This document shows, piece after piece, positions 16,999 through 24,659 of a stretch of 64,000 nucleotides of DNA. Within the stretch, counting starts at the first letter, position 1, and the number at the start of each line of letters is the position of its first letter. The notes under the pieces were generated by a model. It was not told where the DNA came from. It ran no database searches and worked only from the letters and a program-made list of their open reading frames with translations. Source of the DNA: Radicibacter daui. Its GTDB lineage: Bacteria; Pseudomonadota; Alphaproteobacteria; Radicibacterales; Radicibacteraceae. The position numbers and the translations under genes were made by a program. The stretch is taken from assembly GCA_030657355.1 (NCBI GenBank), contig CP131056.1, positions 1,880,501 through 1,944,500 of the forward strand, in the 5' to 3' direction.

Positions 16999-17958
16999 AT
17001 GCAGCGCGATCTTGAGCCCACCGCCGAGCAAAAGGATGAAGCCGCCCTCTGGCATGTGAGGCGGGCCGGCGGCTCGTTGTCCCGGGCGCAGGAAGAGCAG
17101 CTGGGGGCGTGGCTGGCGGCAAGCAATGGCAACCGGGTTGCCTTCGACCAGATGCGGGTTTTGTGGGGGCAGCTGGAAGAGCCGGCACGGCGCCTTGCCG
17201 GCCAGCGGCCGTCCTCGCGCCTGCGGCGCTGGTTGGGCGGATTTTCCTTTCGCCGGCTGGGTCTTGCCGGGGCCACGGCAGCCGTGCTGGCCGCAGGCCT
17301 GTGGTTTGCCGACAAGGACCTGATCGTCAACCTGCAGGCCGATATCGTTGCCGGCCGGCAGGCTGTGACCGACATGCGGCTGCCGGATGGCTCCCTCGTC
17401 AGGCTGGCGGCGAACAGCGCTCTCGATACCGATTTTGCCGATGGCCACCGTATCGTCAGCCTGCTGCGCGGGCAGGCGTTCTTCGAGGTGGTGCATCGCG
17501 AAGGCGACCCGTTTTATGTGCGCAGCGGGGATACGCAGGTGCGGGTGGTCGGCACCCGTTTCAATGTCGAGCACCTGGACGATGGCACGGTGGTGACCGT
17601 GCAGCAGGGTGCCGTGCGGGTGAGCCCGGATGCCGGGGATGAAGGCGTGCTGCTTGGCCCGGGCCAGCAGGCGGCGGTGAAGGCGCATCAGCTCAGCGTT
17701 ACCGGCAGGCCGGATCTCGTCGGGGCGCTTTCCTGGCTTGATGGCCGCCTATCGGTCGAGAATGACACCGTCGCCAGCCTGCTGGCGCGGCTGGAGAATT
17801 ACCAGAGCGGCCATATCCTCGCCTTTGGCGATCTGGCCGGGAAGCGGATATCTGGCAGTTTCCCTGTCGATGATGTGGACGGATCGCTGGAAACCGTTGC
17901 CGCCGCGGTGCGGGCCCGCGTGGTGCATCTGACCCCCTGGTTGACCGTTCTTTATTGA
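16999..17958 (+). CDS. FecR-type anti-sigma / signal transducer
   Basis: Inner-membrane regulator of 319 aa that holds or activates the ECF sigma factor in response to the outer-membrane receptor. The cytosolic N-terminus (about 1-80) has the DUF4880-type AALWHVRRAGGSLS and DQMRVLWGQLE motifs. One helix follows at about 84-103, then a periplasmic FecR domain with MRLPDGSLVRLAANSALD, LLRGQAFFEVVH and VRVVGTRFNVEH. The C-terminal region (LSWLDGRLSVENDTV) would bind the receptor STN domain. It lies between the sigma and receptor genes. Confidence 0.92.
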   Translation: MQRDLEPTAEQKDEAALWHVRRAGGSLSRAQEEQLGAWLAASNGNRVAFDQMRVLWGQLEEPARRLAGQRPSSRLRRWLGGFSFRRLGLAGATAAVLAAGLWFADKDLIVNLQADIVAGRQAVTDMRLPDGSLVRLAANSALDTDFADGHRIVSLLRGQAFFEVVHREGDPFYVRSGDTQVRVVGTRFNVEHLDDGTVVTVQQGAVRVSPDAGDEGVLLGPGQQAAVKAHQLSVTGRPDLVGALSWLDGRLSVENDTVASLLARLENYQSGHILAFGDLAGKRISGSFPVDDVDGSLETVAAAVRARVVHLTPWLTVLY

Positions 17959-17970
17959 GACTGAGAAAAA

Positions 17971-17989
17971 TTCGCAAAATTTTTGCGAA
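17971..17989. promoter_or_regulatory. Perfect 19-bp AT-rich palindrome upstream of the siderophore receptor
   Basis: TTCGCAAAA-T-TTTTGCGAA: two perfect 9-bp arms around one central base. It lies directly upstream of the candidate ECF promoter and 13 bases after the fecR stop. There is no T-run after it, so it looks more like a protein-binding operator than a terminator. The bound factor is unknown. Confidence 0.5.
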
Positions 17990-17993
17990 GGGG

Positions 17994-18019
17994 GTGAGGA
18001 CTCATTTTTCCCACTCGTT
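17994..18019 (+). promoter_or_regulatory. Candidate ECF sigma promoter upstream of the TonB receptor
   Basis: GTGAGG (17994-17999), 12 bases, CACTCGTT (18012-18019), matching the element before fecR in sequence and spacing; positions +6 to +8 (TTT) and a TCT after the -10 block are also shared. It ends about 60 bases before the receptor start codon. Confidence 0.62.
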
Positions 18020-18079
18020 TGTCTGTTTGAAAGCAGGGGGGACCTGCTGGCGAAAACAGGCAACAGGTGGAGTGGGAAG

Positions 18080-20509
18080 TTGCAATCCGGGCTCAAGAAA
18101 AGCAGATCATATTCACTGACGGCGGCGCTTCTGGTATCGGCGGCCGCCATCACCGCTCCGGTATGGAATGCAAGGCCGGCCGAGGCGCAGACCGAGGCGG
18201 CGCAAAAGACTTATTCCTTCGATATCTCTGCGTCGTCGCTCGCCAGCGGGATTACCGAGATCGGCCGGATTTCCGGCTGGCGGATTGCCTATACCGTCAC
18301 CCTGCCGCCCCTTGGTGCTCCGCGCACCCTCCACGGCACCATGACCGTGCCGGATGCCGTCAGCCAGCTGCTGAAGGGCACGGGCCTGACCATGCGCCTT
18401 GCCGGCGACAATTCCCTTCTGGTGCTGGATCCGCAGCAGGAGAGCGCGGGCAGTGCGGTGCTGGACCCGGTCGTGGTCGAGGACACACGCACTCTCGGCA
18501 CTCTGCCGCCCGACTATGCCGGCGGCCAGGTTGCCAGCGGCGGACGCCTTGGTGTGCTCGGGAATACCGACATCATGGACGCGCCGGTCAGCATCACCAG
18601 CTACACCAGCGAGAAGATTGCCGACCAGCAGGCCCAGAGCATCGCCGAGGTGCTGAAGAATGATCCTTCGGTGCGTACGCCCAACAGCAGCGGCGGCATG
18701 CTGGATACCTACCAGATCCGAGGTTTCAACATTAACACCGGCAATTCCGGCGAAGTGGCCTTCGACGGGGTTTACGGCGTTGCGCCGACCTACCGGGCGC
18801 TGCCGGACTATGTGGAACGTGTCGAGGTGATCAAGGGACCGGCGGCCCTCCTGGGCGGCATGGCGCCCAACAGCGGCGTTGGCGGCATCATCAACATCGT
18901 GCCCAAGCGTGCCGGCGAGGAAGACCTCAACCGGGTGACGGCAGAATACGGGTTGGGAGACCAGGCCGGCGTCAAGACCGATGTCAGCCGCCGCTTCGGC
19001 AAGGACAACGCCTTCGGCGTGCGCCTCAATGGCGGTTACCAGAAGGGCGATACCTATCTCGACAACCAGAGCCGGGAAGCCTCCCAGCTTTCCGCCGCCG
19101 TCGACTACGAGGGGGAGAAGCTTCGTGCCTCGCTCGACCTCATCAATCAGGCCGAGCATCTGAACGCACCGTTCCGTGAATACCGGCTTGCGACGGGTGT
19201 CGACATGCCGTCAGCGCCCGATGGCCACCGCAATGTGATCAACGACTGGGAATGGTCCGACGCGCAGGACCGCTCGGGCATGCTGAAGGGCGAATATGAC
19301 CTTGCCGACGAACTGACCTTCTTCGGCGGTGTCGGTGTGGGCCAGACGCAGGTGGACCGCCTGTTCGGTTACCCGATCATCACCAGCAATGACGGCGATG
19401 TCGAAGATGACTCGCTGTCCTACATGCGCTTCCAGACCGAGCGCTGGACGGCCAATGCCGGCCTTCGCGGTGAGTTCGATACCGCTGTCGTGCACCACAA
19501 GGCGGTTTTCGAGGCGAGCCAGTATCAGGACATCTTCCGCCGCGGGCAGATTTTCTCGGCGACCGATCCGGTCTCGAACATCTACGATCCGGTTTCCAGC
19601 GCGCCGATCTCCGTGGCCGAGCCTGATTTCCGGCCGAAGATATCCCGCTCGACCCTGACCGGCTTTACCCTCGCCGATACACTGTCGATGCTGGATGACA
19701 AGCTGCTGCTGACCCTGGGCGCTCGCCATCAGAGCATCGAGGCCGATAATTTCAGCGCGACCACCGGCGCCATTACCTCAAGCTATGACGACAGCGCGGT
19801 CACGCCGATGGCAGGCGTGGTGGTGAAGCCGTGGGAACAGGTGTCCTTCTACGGCAACTATCTGGAAGGCCTCAGCAAGGGCGATATTGCGCCATCGACC
19901 GCGTCCAATGCGGGCGAGGCCATGAAGCCCTATGTCGCCAAGCAGATCGAAACCGGCGTGAAGCTCGATTTCGGCAGTTTCGGGGCCACCGCCGGGGTGT
20001 TCCAGATCACCAAGCAGGCAGGCCAGCTCGACGGCACCCTCTATACGGCCGATGGCGAGCAGCGCAATCGCGGTATCGAACTCACGGTCTTTGGCGAGGT
20101 GACGCCCGATCTGCGCCTGTTGGGCGGCGTCATGTTCCTCGATGCGGAACTGACCAAGACCAACAGTGCGACAACACGCGGTAACCGGCCGGTCGGCGTG
20201 CCGGAAATGCAGGCCAACCTGACCGCGGAGTGGGACGCTTCCTTCCTCGACGGGCTGACCTTCAGCGGCACCGTAACCCGCACCTCCCAGCAATATATCA
20301 ACACGACCAATACCCAGGAAATTCCGGGCTGGACCACGCTCGATCTGGGCGCACGCTACAAGACTGAACTGTATGACACCCCGGTCGCCGTCCGCTTCAC
20401 CGTCCAGAATGTGACGAACGAGAAGTATTGGTCGGGGGTGAACGAGTTCAGCATGATTTCGCTCGGTGCCCCGCGCACCGCGCTGCTGAGTGTAAGCGCC
20501 GATTTCTGA
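18080..20509 (+). CDS. TonB-dependent siderophore receptor with STN signalling domain
   Basis: Outer-membrane ferric-siderophore transporter and signal transducer of 809 aa. A signal peptide (about 1-36, cleavage near PAEA-QT) is followed by an STN domain (about 45-116, YSFDISASSLASGITEIGR). A TonB-box-like LDPVVVEDT comes next, then a plug (DYVERVEVIKGPAALLGG, GGIINIVPKR) and a barrel ending in the terminal Phe of LLSVSADF. The start is a TTG with GGAG seven bases upstream; no ATG or GTG gives an intact signal peptide. The STN domain links it to the FecR and sigma proteins upstream, so bound siderophore should induce the locus. The ligand is probably the product of the genes that follow. Confidence 0.93.
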   Translation: MQSGLKKSRSYSLTAALLVSAAAITAPVWNARPAEAQTEAAQKTYSFDISASSLASGITEIGRISGWRIAYTVTLPPLGAPRTLHGTMTVPDAVSQLLKGTGLTMRLAGDNSLLVLDPQQESAGSAVLDPVVVEDTRTLGTLPPDYAGGQVASGGRLGVLGNTDIMDAPVSITSYTSEKIADQQAQSIAEVLKNDPSVRTPNSSGGMLDTYQIRGFNINTGNSGEVAFDGVYGVAPTYRALPDYVERVEVIKGPAALLGGMAPNSGVGGIINIVPKRAGEEDLNRVTAEYGLGDQAGVKTDVSRRFGKDNAFGVRLNGGYQKGDTYLDNQSREASQLSAAVDYEGEKLRASLDLINQAEHLNAPFREYRLATGVDMPSAPDGHRNVINDWEWSDAQDRSGMLKGEYDLADELTFFGGVGVGQTQVDRLFGYPIITSNDGDVEDDSLSYMRFQTERWTANAGLRGEFDTAVVHHKAVFEASQYQDIFRRGQIFSATDPVSNIYDPVSSAPISVAEPDFRPKISRSTLTGFTLADTLSMLDDKLLLTLGARHQSIEADNFSATTGAITSSYDDSAVTPMAGVVVKPWEQVSFYGNYLEGLSKGDIAPSTASNAGEAMKPYVAKQIETGVKLDFGSFGATAGVFQITKQAGQLDGTLYTADGEQRNRGIELTVFGEVTPDLRLLGGVMFLDAELTKTNSATTRGNRPVGVPEMQANLTAEWDASFLDGLTFSGTVTRTSQQYINTTNTQEIPGWTTLDLGARYKTELYDTPVAVRFTVQNVTNEKYWSGVNEFSMISLGAPRTALLSVSADF

Positions 20510-20517
20510 GGAGTGCC

Positions 20518-20548
20518 GGCAGGCGGTCGCCGTTGGCCTCCGCCTGCC
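20518..20548 (+). other. Hairpin between receptor and biosynthesis genes
   Basis: A 9-bp perfect stem (20518-20526 with 20540-20548) without a T-run. It could lower read-through or stabilise the receptor mRNA, giving more receptor than enzyme. No separate promoter is evident in the 97-base gap. Confidence 0.45.
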
Positions 20549-20606
20549 GCCGTCCCCGGGCCGGCCCGTCAACCATCACTGTCGACGGTACTGCGAGGCA
20601 GAGCAG

Positions 20607-22007
20607 ATGGCACTTACGTCCAGAGTTCCGCAGATCGCAGCAGGGCATGATGAGCCCGCCTTGCTGCCTGCCATTCTCGATCCGGCGATCCGGCAACTGG
20701 TGGAGCAGTATCCGGAGCGGCTGCACGACTGGTGCAGCCGGTTCGGCTCCCCGCTCAATATCGTGCTGCCGTGGCTGCTTGACCGGAATCTGCAGCGGCT
20801 TGCCGCCGTGCTGGAACGGCACCGGGTCGATTGCCGGATTTTTTATGCCGCCAAGGTCAACAAATCCCGCGCCCTGGTAAAGGCCGCGGTCGAGGCCGGG
20901 CTCGGGGTGGATGTCTCCAGCCGGTTCGAGCTCAGGGATGCGCTGGAGGCCGGTTGCCCCGGCCACGCCATCTGTGCCTCTGGCCCGGCCAGGACCGGGC
21001 CTTTCTACCGCGAACTGGCCGAGGCGGACGCCCTGGTTTCCATCGATTCCGGCGAGGAGCTTGCCGAACTTGCCGAATGGGCTGCTCGCCAGCCATCCGG
21101 TCGCCGGCTGCGCATCCTGCTGCGGTTTCGCCCTTCCGCGGCGACAACCAGCCGGTTTGGCATCCCGGCAAGCCAGATGCCGGCCTGTCTTGCGATGGTT
21201 GCGGCGGCGCCGGAGGCTTTTGCCTTCGAGGGCTTTCATTTCCATCTCGGCGGTTATGCCGCCGCCAGCCGTGTCGCGGCCCTGTGCGAGGTGGCGGTGT
21301 GGGTGCGCCGGGCACGGGCCATGGGCTTGCCCGTGTCGCTCATCGACATCGGCGGGGGGCTGCCGATCCGCTATGTGGAATCGCAGGCCTATGCGCAATT
21401 TCTCGAAAACCAGAGCGGCGCAGACTATCGCACCGGGCGGGTTCCGGCGTCTTTCTATCCCTATGGCGGCGGCATCGATGCCGCCGGGTGGCTGGAGGAG
21501 TTTCTGGCAGCCGCAGGGCCGGACGGCAAAACGGTTGCCGCCTATCTGCGCGCCGAGGCGCTGACGCTGGCACTGGAGCCCGGTCGCAGCCTTGCCGACC
21601 AGACGGCCTTCAGCCTGTTTCGTATCGCCCGGACCAAACTGCTGCCGGACGAGCAGCTCGTGCTCTTTGTGGAAGGCAGCAGTTTCAGCGCCTGCGAAAC
21701 CTGGTTCGCTTCCGAATTTCTTGTCGACCCGGTGCTCGTGTCCAGAGCGCGGCCGGGCACGCCGCCGGCGCCGGCGCGGGCATGGATCGCCGGGCATAGC
21801 TGCCTTGATGACGACGTGCTGACCAACCGGCTCATCCCTTTTCCGGTGAGGCCGCGACAAGGCGACCTCATCCTCTTCGGCAATACCGCCGGGTACCAGA
21901 TGGATCTCCTCGAAAACGAGTTCCACCGGGTGCCGATGCCGCGGCGGATTGCCCTCAGTGCCGATCTGGCAACTGCTCAACCTGATGACCTCGGGGGGAC
22001 ATCGTGA
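20607..22007 (+). CDS. PLP-dependent decarboxylase, SbnH/FslC-like (siderophore biosynthesis)
   Basis: Fold-type III PLP decarboxylase of 466 aa in the diaminopimelate/ornithine decarboxylase family. The PLP lysine is K83 in FYAAKVNKS. Also seen are the HFHLGG histidine, the glycine-rich IDIGGGLPIRY, EPGRSL, and the C-terminal GSSFSACETW cysteine and FGNTAGYQMD tyrosine that complete the active site. In NIS siderophore clusters these enzymes decarboxylate a citryl-amino acid: SbnH acts on citryl-diaminopropionate and Francisella FslC on citryl-ornithine. Next to an SbnA-like gene, the expected substrate is a citryl-diaminopropionate, giving an ethylenediamine linker. It is first of eight coupled genes. 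Confidence 0.87.
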   Translation: MALTSRVPQIAAGHDEPALLPAILDPAIRQLVEQYPERLHDWCSRFGSPLNIVLPWLLDRNLQRLAAVLERHRVDCRIFYAAKVNKSRALVKAAVEAGLGVDVSSRFELRDALEAGCPGHAICASGPARTGPFYRELAEADALVSIDSGEELAELAEWAARQPSGRRLRILLRFRPSAATTSRFGIPASQMPACLAMVAAAPEAFAFEGFHFHLGGYAAASRVAALCEVAVWVRRARAMGLPVSLIDIGGGLPIRYVESQAYAQFLENQSGADYRTGRVPASFYPYGGGIDAAGWLEEFLAAAGPDGKTVAAYLRAEALTLALEPGRSLADQTAFSLFRIARTKLLPDEQLVLFVEGSSFSACETWFASEFLVDPVLVSRARPGTPPAPARAWIAGHSCLDDDVLTNRLIPFPVRPRQGDLILFGNTAGYQMDLLENEFHRVPMPRRIALSADLATAQPDDLGGTS

Positions 22008-23047
22008 TGATACAGGGCAAAGTTACTGATCTGATTGGCAATACACCGCTGCTCGAGCTTCCGGTGACAGCGCCGGGCGTGCGCCTGCTGCTCAAGATCG
22101 AGAAGAACAATCCCGGCGGCAGCATGAAGGACCGCATGGCCCGCAGCATGGTTGAGGCCGCAATCCGCGATGGCCGGCTCGCGCCGGGGGGCACCATCGT
22201 CGAATCCTCCTCCGGCAATACCGGCATCGGGCTTGCCATTGTGGCGGCGGAGATGGGCCTGCGCTTTATCGCGGTTGTCGATCACCATGCCGCGCCGGAC
22301 AAGCTGGCGGTGATGAAGGCGCTGGGCGCGGAACTGCGCTTCGTCGAAGGCGTCTATGCAGAAGATGAAGTGGCCGTCGTGGAGCGCCAGCATATGGCGG
22401 CGCGGCTTGCGCGGGAGATCCCTGGCGCCGTGTTCATGAACCAGTCCGACAATCCGGCCAATCCTGCCGGTTATCGCGGGCTGGTGGACGAACTGGTGGC
22501 GCAGACCGGGGGTCGCATCGACGTCTTTTGCGGTTGCACCGGAACCGGCGGCTCGATGACCGGCATTGCCACCGGCCTCAAGCGCTACAATCCGGACATC
22601 CTGACCATCGGTGTGGAGCCCAAGGGCTCCATCATCTTCGGTCAGCCCGGCCATCCCTATTACCAGTCCGGCACCGGTACGCCGAAGGGCGACGAGGTGG
22701 GGCTGGTGCTGGGGTATGACGTAATCGATATCGGCACGCAGGTGGGCGATGCCGAAGCCTTCGAGACGGCCCGCTATCTGGCGCGTCACACCGGCCTGCT
22801 GATCGGCGGCTCCACCGGCGGAGCGCTCTATACCGCGCTGGAACACATCCATAGTGGCCGGATCCGGGGCACCGTGGTGTGCACCGTTGCCGATGGCGGC
22901 GAGAAATATCTGCACACCGTTTTTGACGAGGCCTGGCTTGCCAAACGCGGCTTGCTGGATGCCGGGGTATGGCGCCGGCTTGACCAGTGGCTGCCGCTGC
23001 GCCGGCCCTTCCTTGCCCCGGCGCCCCAGCTCGAAGGGGCGGCATGA
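22007..23047 (+). CDS. sbnA: SbnA-like N-(2-amino-2-carboxyethyl)-L-glutamate synthase
   Basis: PLP enzyme of the cysteine-synthase family, 346 aa from the ATG at 22007 (a GTG one codon earlier is possible). In staphyloferrin B synthesis, SbnA condenses O-phospho-L-serine with L-glutamate to give ACEGA. Seen here are the N-terminal VTDLIGNTPLLEL, PLP lysine K41 in NPGGSMKDRMA, the SSSGNTG loop, and the CTGTGGSMTGIATGLK phosphate loop. The sequence GVEPKGS and a long C-terminus resemble SbnA rather than housekeeping CysK. Assignment to ACEGA rather than cysteine synthesis rests on the neighbours: an SbnI-like kinase, an opine-type dehydrogenase and a NIS synthetase follow without gaps. Confidence 0.85.
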   Translation: MIQGKVTDLIGNTPLLELPVTAPGVRLLLKIEKNNPGGSMKDRMARSMVEAAIRDGRLAPGGTIVESSSGNTGIGLAIVAAEMGLRFIAVVDHHAAPDKLAVMKALGAELRFVEGVYAEDEVAVVERQHMAARLAREIPGAVFMNQSDNPANPAGYRGLVDELVAQTGGRIDVFCGCTGTGGSMTGIATGLKRYNPDILTIGVEPKGSIIFGQPGHPYYQSGTGTPKGDEVGLVLGYDVIDIGTQVGDAEAFETARYLARHTGLLIGGSTGGALYTALEHIHSGRIRGTVVCTVADGGEKYLHTVFDEAWLAKRGLLDAGVWRRLDQWLPLRRPFLAPAPQLEGAA

Positions 23048-23493
23048 TGCCGGCCGCAGCAGCGGCCGAAGGCGTGGTGTTCCTCGATCCCTGGCGGCTG
23101 CGCCGCCACGAAGAACATGATGCCGGCCATGCCCGGGCCCTTCGCGAGCGCATGCTGGCCGAAGGGCGCTGGACGGTTCCCCTCATCGTGGAGCGGGATG
23201 AACTGATCGTCATGGACGGTCATCACCGGCTGTCGGCAGCGCGGGAGGCGGGGTTCAGCCTCGTGCCCTGCCTGCTGGCAGGTTACGACACCGTAGGTGT
23301 CGTCTCCCGGCGGCCGGAGATCGCGGTCTCTCCCCGGGATATCCGGGAGCGTGCCCGCTGCGGGCGGCTCTATCCGCCCAAGACCACGCGCCACATCCTG
23401 CCGCAGGAGCTTGCCGGCGGCTGTGACATCGGCCTGGAGAGGCTTTGCCGCCCGCGTGCGGCCGGCCTCTTGCCGATGGAGCCGGCGCGATGA
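23044..23493 (+). CDS. Short SbnI-like ParB/Srx-fold protein, probable serine kinase
   Basis: Protein of 149 aa with the ParB/sulfiredoxin-fold core LIVERDELIVMDGHHRLSAA. The DGHHR loop is shared by free-serine kinases such as archaeal SerK and Staphylococcus SbnI, which makes O-phospho-L-serine for SbnA. SbnI has about 254 aa and an extra C-terminal part linked to heme sensing and DNA binding. This protein has only the catalytic-domain length, so it is likely an enzyme without the regulatory half. Overlaps of ATGA type join it to the sbnA-like and opine-dehydrogenase genes. A role as a ParB-type regulator is the alternative. Confidence 0.72.
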   Translation: MMPAAAAAEGVVFLDPWRLRRHEEHDAGHARALRERMLAEGRWTVPLIVERDELIVMDGHHRLSAAREAGFSLVPCLLAGYDTVGVVSRRPEIAVSPRDIRERARCGRLYPPKTTRHILPQELAGGCDIGLERLCRPRAAGLLPMEPAR

Positions 23494-24659
23494 GCGCGGC
23501 GGGGGAAGGCACGCTGCGCGTGGCCATCTGCGGCGGCGGCCGCACGGGCCATCTCAACGCGGTGCTCTTTGGCCAGCAGCCGGATGTGGAAGTCCGGATG
23601 CTGACCGGGAATGAGGGGCTGGTCGAGCGTCACCGGCAGGGCGGGGTTATCCGCGCCCTGTTGCCGGATGGCTCGGAACTGGCGGCCCGGCCAGCCGGGG
23701 TTGGCAGTGATCCGGCGATGATCGTCGGGGATGCCGACATCGTGCTCATTACCCAGCCGGCCAATGCCCGGCTGGAGGTGCTGCGCCAGATAGCGCCGCA
23801 TCTGGCAACGGACAAGCCCGTCTTCGTCGGCGCCATTCCCGGTTTTTGCGGTTTTGACTGGCTGGCCGAGCATGTGCTGGGCGGGCGGGACAATGTCGTG
23901 ATCTGGGGCATGAAGGATGTGCCGCACACGGCCTTCGAACTGGTGCCGGGGCGCAGCATCCGCATGGGTGGGGCCAAGAGCCTCTTGCATGTAGCAACGC
24001 ACGACCGGCAAAGCGCGCAGGCCGGACGGCAATTGCAGGGGCATCTGGCCCGGCTCTATGAGGCGCCGGTCGAGCTTCTGAAGAGCTATCTGGAGATCAC
24101 GCTGACGCCGGGCAACCCGATCATGCACAGCTCGGTGATCTACGGGCTTATCGGCCCCTACGGGCAATGGAGCGGCCGGGCCTTCACCGATCCCCTGTGC
24201 TGGTGGTCGGACTGTCCGGAGATCGGGGCCTATTTTCTTGAGCGCTGCGATGCCGAAAGCCAGGCGCTGTGCAAAAGCATCGAGGACCGGCTGAAGGTCG
24301 ACCTTTCCTCCGTCCGTCCGCTCAAGGACGAGATTGTGGATGCCTATGGCGACCAGATTGCCGATCCCCACACCATGCTCTCGGTGTTGCGGACCAACCG
24401 TGCCTATGCCGGCATCCGGGCACCGCTGGTGGAGGCCGAAAAGCCGGGGCGGCTGGTGATGGACCGCTCCAGCCGGGCCTTCCAGGAGGACATCGCCTTC
24501 GGCCTTGCCCTTCTGGTGGAAATGGGGCGCCGCATGGCGGTTTCCCTTCCGCATATCGAAGAAATCTTTGCCTGGAGCGTCGCCTATATGGGCGGCCTCA
24601 AAGCCTCGTCGCTGGATTATTTCCCGGCGCACTGGCCTGTCGAGGAAAGCTGGTCATGA
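23490..24659 (+). CDS. Opine/octopine dehydrogenase family enzyme, predicted SbnB substitute
   Basis: NAD(P)-dependent enzyme of 389 aa. The N-terminal Rossmann domain has AICGGGRTGHLNAVLFG, and the C-terminal all-helical domain is of the octopine-dehydrogenase type. The catalytic Asn-x3-His pair of opine dehydrogenases is present as N209 and H213 in GNPIMHSSV. Opine dehydrogenases interconvert N-(carboxyalkyl)amino acids with an amino acid plus a 2-oxo acid. ACEGA is such a compound, so oxidative cleavage of ACEGA to L-2,3-diaminopropionate plus 2-oxoglutarate is the predicted reaction. In Staphylococcus this step is done by SbnB, an unrelated ornithine-cyclodeaminase homologue, and no SbnB homologue is present here. 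The function is inferred from family chemistry and gene order. Confidence 0.75.
   Translation: MSAAGEGTLRVAICGGGRTGHLNAVLFGQQPDVEVRMLTGNEGLVERHRQGGVIRALLPDGSELAARPAGVGSDPAMIVGDADIVLITQPANARLEVLRQIAPHLATDKPVFVGAIPGFCGFDWLAEHVLGGRDNVVIWGMKDVPHTAFELVPGRSIRMGGAKSLLHVATHDRQSAQAGRQLQGHLARLYEAPVELLKSYLEITLTPGNPIMHSSVIYGLIGPYGQWSGRAFTDPLCWWSDCPEIGAYFLERCDAESQALCKSIEDRLKVDLSSVRPLKDEIVDAYGDQIADPHTMLSVLRTNRAYAGIRAPLVEAEKPGRLVMDRSSRAFQEDIAFGLALLVEMGRRMAVSLPHIEEIFAWSVAYMGGLKASSLDYFPAHWPVEESWS

Noticed and set aside
17971..17989. Reading the 19-bp palindrome as the fecR terminator
   Set aside because: The stem is AT-rich with a single central base and no T-run follows, so it is a poor intrinsic terminator.
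20448..21980. Antisense open frame of about 510 codons opposite the decarboxylase
   Set aside because: The + strand protein has all PLP decarboxylase motifs; the antisense frame is a GC-skew shadow.
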